NCBI RefSeq assembly: GCF_000306965.1
Contig: NZ_JH976434.1
Coordinates: 760,243-824,242, forward strand
Source of the DNA: Amphibacillus jilinensis Y1
GTDB lineage: Bacteria; Bacillota; Bacilli; Bacillales; Amphibacillaceae
DNA: 64,000 bases
Direction: 5' to 3'
Part shown: one piece after another, positions 53,564-63,599 of the stretch
Numbering within the stretch: position 1 is the stretch's first letter
Layout: each line of letters starts with the position of its first letter
Notes under the pieces: model-generated
Seen by the model: the letters and a program-made list of their open reading frames with translations, nothing else
The model's database searches: none
Told to the model about the DNA's origin: nothing
Made by a program: the position numbers and the translations under genes

Positions 53564-54853
53564 TTACATTAATTTTATTTGAATAAGACAACATGCATGT
53601 GCGCGTATATCACAAGCTATTTCAGTTTCATCAATCGGTAAGGTTTGATCTAACCACACCTCTCTTAGCGAATCAATTTGATCTGCGCTTATTTCTAGCT
53701 GGTCAAAGGTAACAGAGATGGTTTGTTCACGATCGCTAATATTAAATAAACCGACATAAATGTCTTGCTCCACATAGGAACGCCAAACCACTCGATCGTT
53801 TTGTCGATAAATTTGGCAGGCATCTCTTCCCTTCTTATGGACATTTAATAGATCTTGATTGGTGATGAGCGCATGTGTAAACGTATCATTGTCTCGCAAT
53901 TCCCCACCAAACATGAGTGGAGATCTAAACATCGACCAAAGCGTCATTAAAGTCAGCTGTTCATCTTGAGTAAACCGGGTATAACGATCACTTGCTCCAC
54001 CGTCAACTGAACGAATACCAATATGCCCTAATGGGAGCATATCCGCGTCCGGCCAGTGACCTGGTCCGACATTTTTACTCCAGCGATAACAACGGTCAAA
54101 CATATCATAGAGCGGTGGCCATAGATCCCAAAAATCATCGGTCATGCGCCACATATTTGCATTTTCTTCAAGAATCGCTACATCATTTAAATCGGCAGGT
54201 CCAGGCGATAGACTAAGTACCATTGGACGCTCGCACCGATCAATCGCCTGACGAATCATTCGAATTTCCTCCGTGTGCGCGCCATAAAGTTTGGAATCGG
54301 CAATATCGTCAACCTTAACAAAGTCCACTTCCCATTCCGCATAGAGCTCGAATAATGAATCGTAGTAGAGCTGAGCTGCTTGTTTCGATGAATCAAGCCC
54401 ATACATATCCGTATTCCACGGGCAAATCGAATTTGGCTTGGCAATTTCACGTGCCGTGGAATCGCTACCTTTAATTGGTGTGTTTTGATGAACCGCCTGA
54501 CGCGGGATACCGCGCATGATATGGATACCAAATTTTAAGCCAAGTTTATGGATGTAGTCAGCTAATGGTTTAAAGCCACGACCATTACTTGATGATGGAA
54601 AGCGGTTCTCTGCCGGAATAAGCCGAGCATATCGATCGATTTGTAAAGGAACAAAAGGACGATAAGCAGATGACACAGCCTCAGGCTCTGACCACTGAAT
54701 GTCGACCACGATATATTCCCAACCATACGCCTTTAAATGTGTCGCCATATAATCTGCATTCGCTTTCACTTCTGCTTCAGTCACCGTTGCGCCATAGCAA
54801 TCCCAACTATTCCACCCCATTGGGGGTGTTAGCGCATATTGATGGTGCTTCAT
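53564..54853 (-). CDS. GH27 glycosidase, alpha-galactosidase-like
   Basis: A 429-aa clan-D TIM barrel. The nucleophile is D182 in DFVKVDDIAD and the acid/base lies in MTDDFWDLW (about D239/D240). TPPMGWNSWDCYG is the family start. The usual substrate-binding DD(C/G)W is replaced by VVDIQWSEPEA (D51-W54), so the exact sugar is doubtful: alpha-galactoside or beta-L-arabinopyranoside are both possible for GH27. Intracellular, no signal peptide. It lies between two GH51 genes with short gaps. GAGGTGATCG precedes ATG 54853. Confidence 0.88.
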   Translation of the reverse strand: MKHHQYALTPPMGWNSWDCYGATVTEAEVKANADYMATHLKAYGWEYIVVDIQWSEPEAVSSAYRPFVPLQIDRYARLIPAENRFPSSSNGRGFKPLADYIHKLGLKFGIHIMRGIPRQAVHQNTPIKGSDSTAREIAKPNSICPWNTDMYGLDSSKQAAQLYYDSLFELYAEWEVDFVKVDDIADSKLYGAHTEEIRMIRQAIDRCERPMVLSLSPGPADLNDVAILEENANMWRMTDDFWDLWPPLYDMFDRCYRWSKNVGPGHWPDADMLPLGHIGIRSVDGGASDRYTRFTQDEQLTLMTLWSMFRSPLMFGGELRDNDTFTHALITNQDLLNVHKKGRDACQIYRQNDRVVWRSYVEQDIYVGLFNISDREQTISVTFDQLEISADQIDSLREVWLDQTLPIDETEIACDIRAHACCLIQIKLM

Positions 54854-54867
54854 ATTCGATCACCTCT

Positions 54868-56424
<1,557 letters not shown>

Positions 56425-56578
56425 CTAACTGTCTATTAAACCAGTTAGCTTTTTACATGTTATCCCAACTTTTAAAATAGTAATTTTTTTCAAAAATAAC
56501 GTATTTTCAAACTCGTCTGATTTATTTCTTCATCCATAGTCTCTCTAAAATTTTAACACCCTCACCATACAATGATTG

Positions 56579-56998
56579 TTAAGCTGTCTTATAACTCTTA
56601 TTATTCATACGAATCGCTTTGTTTTTAGCAAAATAGAAAACAAAAGCTAACATATAAATTAAGAAGCCAACCACATCCATACTTGCTAATTGGATAACTG
56701 CCCAGAGCGCTAACCAAATCATTGTTCGCTTTTGAATTTGGTTATCTTTTAGGTGAACGCCCACTAGAAAGTTTATAATCGCCATCACGAACATAAATAA
56801 ACCAAACGCTAAAATGACGCGGGAAACATTCCCCATCAATGACGTACCTACTATGGCTAAATCAGCATTAGAACCTTCTAACGCTTGGACACCAGCATCA
56901 TTAAACCACCGATAGTAACCGAACAATGTCATCAGAGCTGTGAATAGGTTCCATATTGCACCTGTCATCACTAATTTTCGTTCGAGACTTCTTTTCAT
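56579..56998 (-). CDS. Hypothetical four-span membrane protein
   Basis: A 139-aa protein with four hydrophobic segments (AIWNLFTALMTLFGYY, VSRVILAFGLFMFVMAIINFLVG, MIWLALWAVIQLASM, VVGFLIYMLAFVFYF) and a basic C-terminal tail. I do not recognise the family. It follows the two permease genes after about 20 bp and is probably in the same operon, as small membrane proteins often are in sugar-uptake loci. The start at 56998 uses GGTGAT; ATG 57010 is the alternative. Confidence 0.7.
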   Translation of the reverse strand: MKRSLERKLVMTGAIWNLFTALMTLFGYYRWFNDAGVQALEGSNADLAIVGTSLMGNVSRVILAFGLFMFVMAIINFLVGVHLKDNQIQKRTMIWLALWAVIQLASMDVVGFLIYMLAFVFYFAKNKAIRMNNKSYKTA

Positions 56999-57018
56999 TG
57001 CAATCACCATACCTTTTA

Positions 57019-57864
57019 TTAGCCTTTAATACCCGCATTTAAGTTAATAGCTGAAACAAAATATTTCTGTGCAAATAAGAATAGTAACAAGGTTGGAATA
57101 ATAGCTAATATCGCAGATCCCATCAGTTGTCCAACCATTTGGTAATTACCATAAATATCTTGTAGTAATAACAAACCAGCCGTGACAGGCATTTTTTGAA
57201 CATCTGTATAAACAATGACTGGCCACAAGAAATCATTCCAAGATCCGATAAAAGAGAATAAACCACCTACAATTAAGACAGGTTTGATCAATGGCAGGAC
57301 AATTCTAAAAAAGATTGTAAAGTCACTAGCGCCATCAACTCGGGCTGATTCATCCAACTCCTTGGGTACACCTTTCATAAATTGCCTAACAAGAAAGATG
57401 TTCCCCATCCCAGCTAAGCCAGGAACAATCATTGCCCACGGCGTATTTACCCAACCTAAAATATCAACAATACGATAGAGTGGAATAATATTTACGACGT
57501 TAGGAAAGAAAGAAATACCAAGCAAAGTAAAGAACAAAACATCTCTTCCTTTAAAACGCATTCTAGAATATCCATATCCCGTAATCGAAATCACCACGAC
57601 CACAAGTAAAGTATGTGTGATTGAAATAAAAAGCGAGTTACCGATCCATCTTAAGATCGGTGCTGAAGACGTATTTTCTAAAATTGACATATAGTTATCA
57701 ACAATCCAGCTTATAGGTAGCAAACGGAATCCTTCATTTACAACTTCAGATTGGGAACGAAATGATGTAGTAAAACCAAATATCATCGGTACAACCCAAA
57801 TTAAACATACTGTAATGAGAAACAAATAAGCTAAATACTTAGATACATTATATTTTTTATTCAT
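57019..57864 (-). CDS. Sugar ABC transporter permease, MalG type
   Basis: A 281-aa inner-membrane permease of the CUT1 family with six predicted spans. The EAA loop that docks the ATPase reads KELDESARVDGASDFTIFFRIVLPLIKP. It pairs with the upstream MalF-type permease at 57890-58765. No ATPase gene is in the window, so it should rely on a shared MsmX-type ATPase. Confidence 0.93.
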   Translation of the reverse strand: MNKKYNVSKYLAYLFLITVCLIWVVPMIFGFTTSFRSQSEVVNEGFRLLPISWIVDNYMSILENTSSAPILRWIGNSLFISITHTLLVVVVISITGYGYSRMRFKGRDVLFFTLLGISFFPNVVNIIPLYRIVDILGWVNTPWAMIVPGLAGMGNIFLVRQFMKGVPKELDESARVDGASDFTIFFRIVLPLIKPVLIVGGLFSFIGSWNDFLWPVIVYTDVQKMPVTAGLLLLQDIYGNYQMVGQLMGSAILAIIPTLLLFLFAQKYFVSAINLNAGIKG

Positions 57865-57889
57865 TAGTTATCCCACCTTTCCTTATGAT

Positions 57890-58765
57890 TTACGCTGAAT
57901 TACGGTTCATCACATAATATTGTGCTGCCGAAATAATTAAAATAACCATTCCCAGTAATACAGCCATCGCTGATGCCATTCCAGCAATAGACTGGCCAGA
58001 ACCAAAGGCCAAATCACGGATATACATCATTAATACTGTTGTGCTTTCACGAGGACCCCCATCAGTCATCATTAAAGGTTGACCAAATACGTTAAATGCC
58101 CCCGCAGTGGTCATCACGACTGTATAAATAAGCGGAAACCTAATTGAAGGAAGTGTGACACTAATAAATTTCCTAATTGGACCAGCTCCATCAATCTCTG
58201 CTGATTCATATAAATCTTGAGATACGTTACTAATGGAAGCACGATAAATAATCATATTACCACCAATACCACCCCATACGGTCATGATAAATATCGTCAT
58301 CCAAGCATAAGGTTGTGTTGCCGTCCAAACCGTATCTGCACCAAAAAAGTTATTCATCATCCCTAATTGACTATTGAAAATCAATGACCATATTAAGGCT
58401 GCAGCTGAAATCGAAATAAGGCCTGGAATATAAATAATAGATTGAAAAAAGTTTTTAAATTTTACTTTTTTATGTTCAATTGCCGATGCAATAACTAACG
58501 GTATAGCCACCATAAGTGGGACACTTACACCAACAAAAATCAGCGTATTTTTCATGCCATTAAAGAATTCATGGTGAAAAGATGAGTCTTGATTGGTTAA
58601 AATCGTTCGATAATTGTCTAACCCTACCCAAGTTGGAGAAGTCATCAGATTCCAATTCGTAAAAGATGCATATACACCATAAATTGAAGGGATTAATATG
58701 AAGACTACGAATAAAATGATATGTGGACCTATAAAAAACCAATGTGAAAATTTACTTTTATCCAT
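57890..58765 (-). CDS. Sugar ABC transporter permease, MalF type
   Basis: A 291-aa CUT1 permease with six predicted spans. The EAA loop is QDLYESAEIDGAGPIRKFISVTLPSIRF. GGAGGGTACCCG-like sequence lies before ATG 58765. It follows the binding-protein gene with a 75-bp gap that holds a hairpin, and precedes the MalG-type permease by 25 bp. Confidence 0.93.
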   Translation of the reverse strand: MDKSKFSHWFFIGPHIILFVVFILIPSIYGVYASFTNWNLMTSPTWVGLDNYRTILTNQDSSFHHEFFNGMKNTLIFVGVSVPLMVAIPLVIASAIEHKKVKFKNFFQSIIYIPGLISISAAALIWSLIFNSQLGMMNNFFGADTVWTATQPYAWMTIFIMTVWGGIGGNMIIYRASISNVSQDLYESAEIDGAGPIRKFISVTLPSIRFPLIYTVVMTTAGAFNVFGQPLMMTDGGPRESTTVLMMYIRDLAFGSGQSIAGMASAMAVLLGMVILIISAAQYYVMNRNSA

Positions 58766-58795
58766 TACGGGTACCCTCCTTAGCTTCTTTATATC

Positions 58796-58828
58796 AGTAA
58801 TACGCCAAAGTAAATTTGGCGTATTACT
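58796..58828 (-). promoter_or_regulatory. Intercistronic hairpin between binding protein and permease genes
   Basis: AGTAATACGCCAAA pairs perfectly with TTTGGCGTATTACT over GTAAA. No T-run follows on the minus strand, so it is more likely an RNA-stabilising or partial-terminating element that keeps binding-protein mRNA in excess. The second ABC operon has one at the same place (63566-63589). Confidence 0.65.
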
Positions 58829-58839
58829 TTAGCAACTTA

Positions 58840-60123
58840 TTATTCGTTTGTATCTACATCATCATCAAAGTCTTCAACAGCATCTGCTGCATCCTCTAAT
58901 TCTGCATCACCTTCTGCAACACGGTCATTAACAAACCGTTGCATCTCATGCAATCCTTCATCTACATCCATTTCACCGTGAACAATATCTGCAATATAGT
59001 TATCAATAGCTTCCGCTACATATGGATAATGCTCATACGTGTAAATATATAATGAATCTTCATGTCTTTCATCTTGAGTATAAAAGGACTGCATAAATTG
59101 ATCATACTCTGGATCTTCTACAACTTCACGACTGGCTACAATTTGCCCTGCTTCTGCCCATTCAATTGAATGCTCTCGAATATATTCCAGAAATTCGCCG
59201 ATGCCTTCCTCTTTTTCAGGTGTTCTCTCTTCACTTCTCAACATTGAGAACAAGTGCGCCGAAGAACGGTTATGGAAGACTTCAGCAGAATGTGAATACG
59301 TATTCGTCACACCGAAGTTCAAACTTTCAACTTGTTCATGCGCTAGTCGACTCCAAGTGCCATCCGTTGAGAATAATACATTACCAGATTGAAACATCAA
59401 ATAACCATCTTCACCGTACGGCGTCATCAGACCTGCTTTATTAATTTCACGCAAATAACGAATAACTTCTCTCATTTCATCAGTATCGACAGTTGGTTCA
59501 CCATCTGCTCCTTCAATATCACCGCCGACATTTTGTAATTGTGCTAATGCTACCCAACCTAACAATGCATCGTTCACCACATAATGACCCTCTTCTAATT
59601 GACCTTCAAGTTCTAACATTTCATCAAAGGTCACAACATCATCATCTAGCCAATCCATAACATCATATTGCTCTAATAAGTCAATATTGTAATACATTGC
59701 GCTACCGTGAATATCTAGGGGAATGGTATATTGGACATCATCGATAATACCGGCTGTCCATGCTTCTGGTAAATAGTTATCTTCATTTAATTCCGGTTGT
59801 TGCGAAATAATATCATCCATTGGCACTAACAAATCATTGTTAACAAAACTAGGTACACGATCAGCATGAATCAGCGTTAAATCGGGAATACCACTACCTG
59901 ACTGTAATACGGTGTAAATCTGTGTATACAAGTCAGATGTGATCACATGATTGACTGGATGTTCTGGATCCGTATCATTATAGTCTTCAACTAATTGATC
60001 CATATAGGCACCGTCTTCTCCTGTTAATGGTGTCCAAAATTCAATGACATTCTCATTTCCTCCACATCCTGTTAACAATAATGTCGTTACTGCTACTATT
60101 AGAAAAGCCAATCGTTTCTTCAT
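58840..60123 (-). CDS. Sugar ABC transporter substrate-binding lipoprotein
   Basis: A 427-aa extracellular binding protein of the CUT1 type. The lipobox LLLTGC places the lipidated Cys at residue 20. The mature part starts with GGNENVIEFWTPLTGEDGAYMDQLVEDYN, typical of SBP family 1. The protein is very acidic, and the last 25 residues are mostly Asp/Glu, fitting a salt- or alkali-adapted surface. Given the co-transcribed arabinofuranosidases and GH27 enzyme, the likely ligand is an arabino- or galacto-oligosaccharide. It heads the operon after a strong promoter with a cre-like box. Confidence 0.92.
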   Translation of the reverse strand: MKKRLAFLIVAVTTLLLTGCGGNENVIEFWTPLTGEDGAYMDQLVEDYNDTDPEHPVNHVITSDLYTQIYTVLQSGSGIPDLTLIHADRVPSFVNNDLLVPMDDIISQQPELNEDNYLPEAWTAGIIDDVQYTIPLDIHGSAMYYNIDLLEQYDVMDWLDDDVVTFDEMLELEGQLEEGHYVVNDALLGWVALAQLQNVGGDIEGADGEPTVDTDEMREVIRYLREINKAGLMTPYGEDGYLMFQSGNVLFSTDGTWSRLAHEQVESLNFGVTNTYSHSAEVFHNRSSAHLFSMLRSEERTPEKEEGIGEFLEYIREHSIEWAEAGQIVASREVVEDPEYDQFMQSFYTQDERHEDSLYIYTYEHYPYVAEAIDNYIADIVHGEMDVDEGLHEMQRFVNDRVAEGDAELEDAADAVEDFDDDVDTNE

Positions 60124-60204
60124 GATAACTCCCCCACTTTCATAATATTAAGTTCAGCAATACATATACATTCTATCCTTCAATAATATGGTTGCGTTTG
60201 CAGA

Positions 60205-60257
60205 ACGGTTATGAACAAAGGAATTAAAGACTTGTTAAATCACAACCACATAACCGT
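60205..60257. promoter_or_regulatory. Inverted repeat in the first ABC operon leader
   Basis: ACGGTTATG (60205-60213) and CATAACCGT (60249-60257) are perfect inverted 9-mers 35 bp apart in the untranslated leader. They could form an RNA stem or a looped operator. Function unknown. Confidence 0.4.
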
Positions 60258-60272
60258 AAAATCATACGTATA

Positions 60273-60314
60273 TGTTTACGCTTTCATTATATCCGTATTT
60301 GTATGGTATTTCAA
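60273..60314 (-). promoter_or_regulatory. Promoter of the arabinofuranosidase operon with cre-like box
   Basis: Minus strand TTGAAA (complement of 60309-60314), 17-bp spacer, TATAAT (complement of 60286-60291). TGAAAGCGTAAACA (complement of 60273-60286) abuts the -10 and differs from the CcpA cre consensus TGWAANCGNTNWCA at one position. A further palindrome CATACGTATATG lies just downstream and could bind an AraR- or LacI-type repressor. Confidence 0.72.
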
Positions 60315-61092
60315 TTGTTTTTTTACTAAAAAACACATATTCTTACTACAATCGTTAAACAAAGTGTCAATAACTTTGTTTTAACAAGTTTTTTATTAGA
60401 TTAACTCGATCGTACAACTATTTAAAAATATCGGTTTTTCACCTATTACAACATACCCAGCGTAATCATTCCTTGTAAAAACAACGCCCCCACACTACCT
60501 TTCCATCCCCAACCACGATTTACCTTACCTGTAATTAAACCATGATCAAGATCGAGCTTGAATGTGATTAGCCTTTGATTTATTAAAAAAAAGAGTAGAC
60601 GCACTTTGATTGGTTACAACTCTAGTAAATGCAATATCATATTTTCCATCTCTTTTTATAAGTGTTTTATCATGTATCTAAAAATAATCGCAACAACAGA
60701 GTCATTACGATTATCGATGTTTATTTATTCGGTTTTGCAGTAGAATAACGCACGATAAGTTCTGGATTAAAAACAATTGACTCTTTCGTTTCTTTATTGT
60801 TAATAGATATATTCAAATATTCATTAATAACTCTCTAATCATTTCACCATATAAAATCTCCCTTACTCATTTTCTATTAATAAGTAAAGGAGATTTCCCT
60901 AGTATATTTATAGTTGCTTCTACTAAAATTTCTTGATCAAAGAGCAGCACATGTGAGAACAACGAATCTTATAAGATATTCTTCTTTAATGCGTATAGAA
61001 TTAAAGAATCATTGATTAAAATATAAACAAGCAATAACTTATTGATAAGTTACCAACTTTAGCATCTACGCACTACTTTATTGCGTTGCACC
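60315..61092. other. Decayed intergenic region
   Basis: No intact ORF. Minus-strand fragments with many stops suggest former coding sequence. Around 60640-60540 one reads KYDIAFTRVVTNQSASTLFFNKS-like residues, unidentified. A LacI-type C-terminal remnant lies at 60722-60850. A hairpin at about 60855-60898 pairs AAATCTCC with GGAGATTT. The remainder is AT-rich with nothing recognisable. Confidence 0.5.
60722..60850 (-). pseudogene. LacI-family regulator remnant, C-terminal end
   Basis: One frame reads GEMIRELLMNI and then stops. The +1 frame continues INEYLNISINNKETKESI followed by VFNPELIVRYSTAKPNK and a stop at 60722-60724. GE....LL.....N.....E.I.F.PELIVR.ST is the usual LacI/GalR C-terminus. 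The frameshift and the missing N-terminal part show that it is dead. It probably once regulated one of the flanking sugar operons. Confidence 0.65.
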
Positions 61093-61734
61093 TCAGTTAT
61101 TATGAGATGCAACTAATAACTTGTCTATTTTCCTAAAGGCACTTAGCATGACCCACATGACTAAGGTCGAAGTTAAACCGATCGAAAAAAATACAATCAG
61201 GCTTGGAAATTCCAAAGATAAATACACAACTGCAGAAACAAAGATAATGATTGTCATGGTGTAATGGATTTTACCTATACCAAATATTAACGCATTCTTG
61301 ATATGTTGCTTCCACGTTGCTTCATAGTGAATATATAATGGAAACAACCAAATAACCATAATAAGATATACAAAAGCAACAAAATAAAAGGCAAAAGGTA
61401 TGAAGAAATACATTTCATTTTGTGCACTCTCAATCAATCTGAAATTAATATAAAGCACCATACCTATTGCCAGTACCGCCCATCCTGTTAAGTTGGCAAA
61501 AACAAATGCTTTTTTATACATGTCTTTAAACGTCTTCCATAACCATATATCTTTTTGTCCATTTGCCAGTATCAGTTTTCTTGATACACCTAATGCCGCG
61601 ACAGTAGCCGGAAAGAAGCCAAATATAAACAATCCTGAAAACAAGAAAAGAAACCACATGAAATTAATCATTGTTAAATTTAATATCCATCTTGATATGA
61701 GATCTATAGCTGAAATTGCACGCCCATTTCTCAC
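61093..61734 (-). CDS. YesL/DUF624 membrane protein
   Basis: A 214-aa protein with five predicted spans. ISRWILNLTMINFMWFLFLFSGL and FGFFPATVAALGVSRKLI are the DUF624 hallmark, and KDIWLWKTFKDMYKKAF the following loop. YesL proteins accompany sugar ABC transporters in Bacillus (for example the rhamnogalacturonan yes locus), but their role is unknown. The start is GTG 61734, 7 nt after AAGGGTGA; TTG 61740 is the alternative. It follows the permease genes by 27 bp. Confidence 0.88.
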   Translation of the reverse strand: MRNGRAISAIDLISRWILNLTMINFMWFLFLFSGLFIFGFFPATVAALGVSRKLILANGQKDIWLWKTFKDMYKKAFVFANLTGWAVLAIGMVLYINFRLIESAQNEMYFFIPFAFYFVAFVYLIMVIWLFPLYIHYEATWKQHIKNALIFGIGKIHYTMTIIIFVSAVVYLSLEFPSLIVFFSIGLTSTLVMWVMLSAFRKIDKLLVASHNN

Positions 61735-61767
61735 TTCCAAATCACCCTTATTCTGATAAATTACTTA

Positions 61768-62607
61768 TTAACCTTTTACTCCACCAACCGTTAGCCCCGA
61801 TACAAAATATTTTTGGAAGAAAATAAATAGTATGATTATCGGAAGGATTGTGATGACTGAACCAGAAATTAAAATGTCGTAATTATTACCATACGGTGTG
61901 AGTAAAGATGCAAGCCCTACAGGTAGCGTAAACATATCATTAGACCGAATAACAAGTAATGGCCATAAGAAGTTATTCCAACTGCTTAAGCCTTGTAATA
62001 TGGCCATGGCTGCAAACGAAGGAAGCATAAGAGGCATCATAATCTTAAAGAAGATCCCATACTCCGTTGATCCATCAATCCTAGCCGCATCCATCAATTC
62101 CTTTGGAAGACCTAATGCATATTGTCTAAAAAAGAAAACAGCAATCGGTGCAACAATCAAAGGTAACATAATACCAAAGTACGTATTGATCAAATTTAAA
62201 TCAATAAATAATTGATAAAGTGGCAACATCAAAATTTCAAACGGAATCATTAATATAAGTAAAACCAACAAAAAGACAAAATTACGCCCTTTAAAGTTAT
62301 AAACGGCCATGGCATAGCCAACCATTGATGAAAAAAATAAAGATAAAACAATGGTTACAGTAGTGATAATTAGACTGTTGCCATACCACTGCCAGTAGTC
62401 GCCGGCTTCCCTGAAAATATACAAATAGTTGTTTAAGCTTAAATTAGACCAATCGATCGTCAAGCTGATTCCATTTCTCATTAATTCAGAAGAAGGGCGA
62501 AATGATGAAATCAGTAAACTTAAGATTGGAAATAGTGCAACCAATGATATAACACAAAAGAAACAGTTAATGATCACCTTTATTAACATCGTTTTAGTAT
62601 CTTTCAT
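61768..62607 (-). CDS. Sugar ABC transporter permease, MalG type (second system)
   Basis: A 279-aa CUT1 permease with six predicted spans. The EAA loop is KELMDAARIDGSTEYGIFFKIMMPLMLP. Its ATG overlaps the stop of the upstream permease by one base. It ends YFVSGLTVGGVKG, the usual MalG C-terminus. It shares the architecture of the first system but is clearly divergent in sequence. Confidence 0.93.
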   Translation of the reverse strand: MKDTKTMLIKVIINCFFCVISLVALFPILSLLISSFRPSSELMRNGISLTIDWSNLSLNNYLYIFREAGDYWQWYGNSLIITTVTIVLSLFFSSMVGYAMAVYNFKGRNFVFLLVLLILMIPFEILMLPLYQLFIDLNLINTYFGIMLPLIVAPIAVFFFRQYALGLPKELMDAARIDGSTEYGIFFKIMMPLMLPSFAAMAILQGLSSWNNFLWPLLVIRSNDMFTLPVGLASLLTPYGNNYDILISGSVITILPIIILFIFFQKYFVSGLTVGGVKG

Positions 62608-63536
62608 TATTCATCACCTCGTTTAAATGCACCTGTTAAGTTAAGCTGAATAATACTAATAACAAATATAATCAAGATAATAATAACTCCTAAAGCAGCA
62701 CCGAATCCCATATCATTTCGCTGGACACCTTGTGTATACATATAACCGATCATAGATAGACCAATATTACCTGGAGAGTTTGTTTCCCAAAAGACATAAC
62801 TCTCTTCAAACATTCTAAATCCATTTATAATTGAAATGGTTGTAACAAAAGTGATGATTGGCTTCAGATGAGGCACGGTGACATAAAAAAACTTTTGAAA
62901 TACGTTCGCGCCATCAATGTCTGCTGACTCGTATAACTCCAAGGGGACATTTTGTAGTGCCGCCAAATAATACATAACATTTACGCCCATCCATCGCCAA
63001 CTACTCAATATGACCATTAAAAACATAGCCGACCAAGATGTATATTGCCATTGAATGGGTTCTACTCCAAACCAACCGATGACTTGATTAGCAAACGATG
63101 ACCCTGTTTCACCAAATAGCAATCTAAATACCGTACCCGCCACTATAATAGAAGCAAGCGATGGTATAAATAATGAAGCTCTGTAAAACGTCGAAAATTT
63201 AGCGAATTTAGAATTGAGCATAGCGGCCAAAAATATAGGAACAGTTACTAAAATGACACAGGTTAATATGACATATGTTGTTGTATTCTGGAATGCTTGA
63301 TAAAATGTAGGATTTAATATCCTTCGATAATTACTTAATCCTACAAACTCCGTTTGACCCGGTAATATTCTTTGAAAACTCATAACAAACGCTTGTATAG
63401 TTGGATAAAATGTTAATAAAGTAAATGATATAATGAATGGGAAAATAAACACATAAGGTGCCACTTTTTTTGAGTTCAAAAAAGTTAAAAGTCTGTTAGG
63501 TCCTTTGTAGATATTACTCTTCATTTCTTGTCCCAT
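62607..63536 (-). CDS. Sugar ABC transporter permease, MalF type (second system)
   Basis: A 309-aa CUT1 permease with six predicted spans after a basic N-terminus. The EAA loop is LELYESADIDGANVFQKFFYVTVPHLKP. The start at 63536 has GGAGGATGG upstream. It is 64 bp after the binding-protein gene, with a hairpin between. Confidence 0.92.
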   Translation of the reverse strand: MGQEMKSNIYKGPNRLLTFLNSKKVAPYVFIFPFIISFTLLTFYPTIQAFVMSFQRILPGQTEFVGLSNYRRILNPTFYQAFQNTTTYVILTCVILVTVPIFLAAMLNSKFAKFSTFYRASLFIPSLASIIVAGTVFRLLFGETGSSFANQVIGWFGVEPIQWQYTSWSAMFLMVILSSWRWMGVNVMYYLAALQNVPLELYESADIDGANVFQKFFYVTVPHLKPIITFVTTISIINGFRMFEESYVFWETNSPGNIGLSMIGYMYTQGVQRNDMGFGAALGVIIILIIFVISIIQLNLTGAFKRGDE

Positions 63537-63565
63537 TTACCCATCCTCCTCATTTATTTTTCAAG

Positions 63566-63589
63566 GGAGACAGCTTACAAGCTGTCTCC
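63566..63589 (-). promoter_or_regulatory. Intercistronic hairpin, second ABC operon
   Basis: GGAGACAGCTT pairs perfectly with AAGCTGTCTCC across 2 nt and has no T-run after it. Same position, between binding-protein and permease genes, as the hairpin at 58796-58828. Confidence 0.65.
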
Positions 63590-63599
63590 AAACTGTTTT

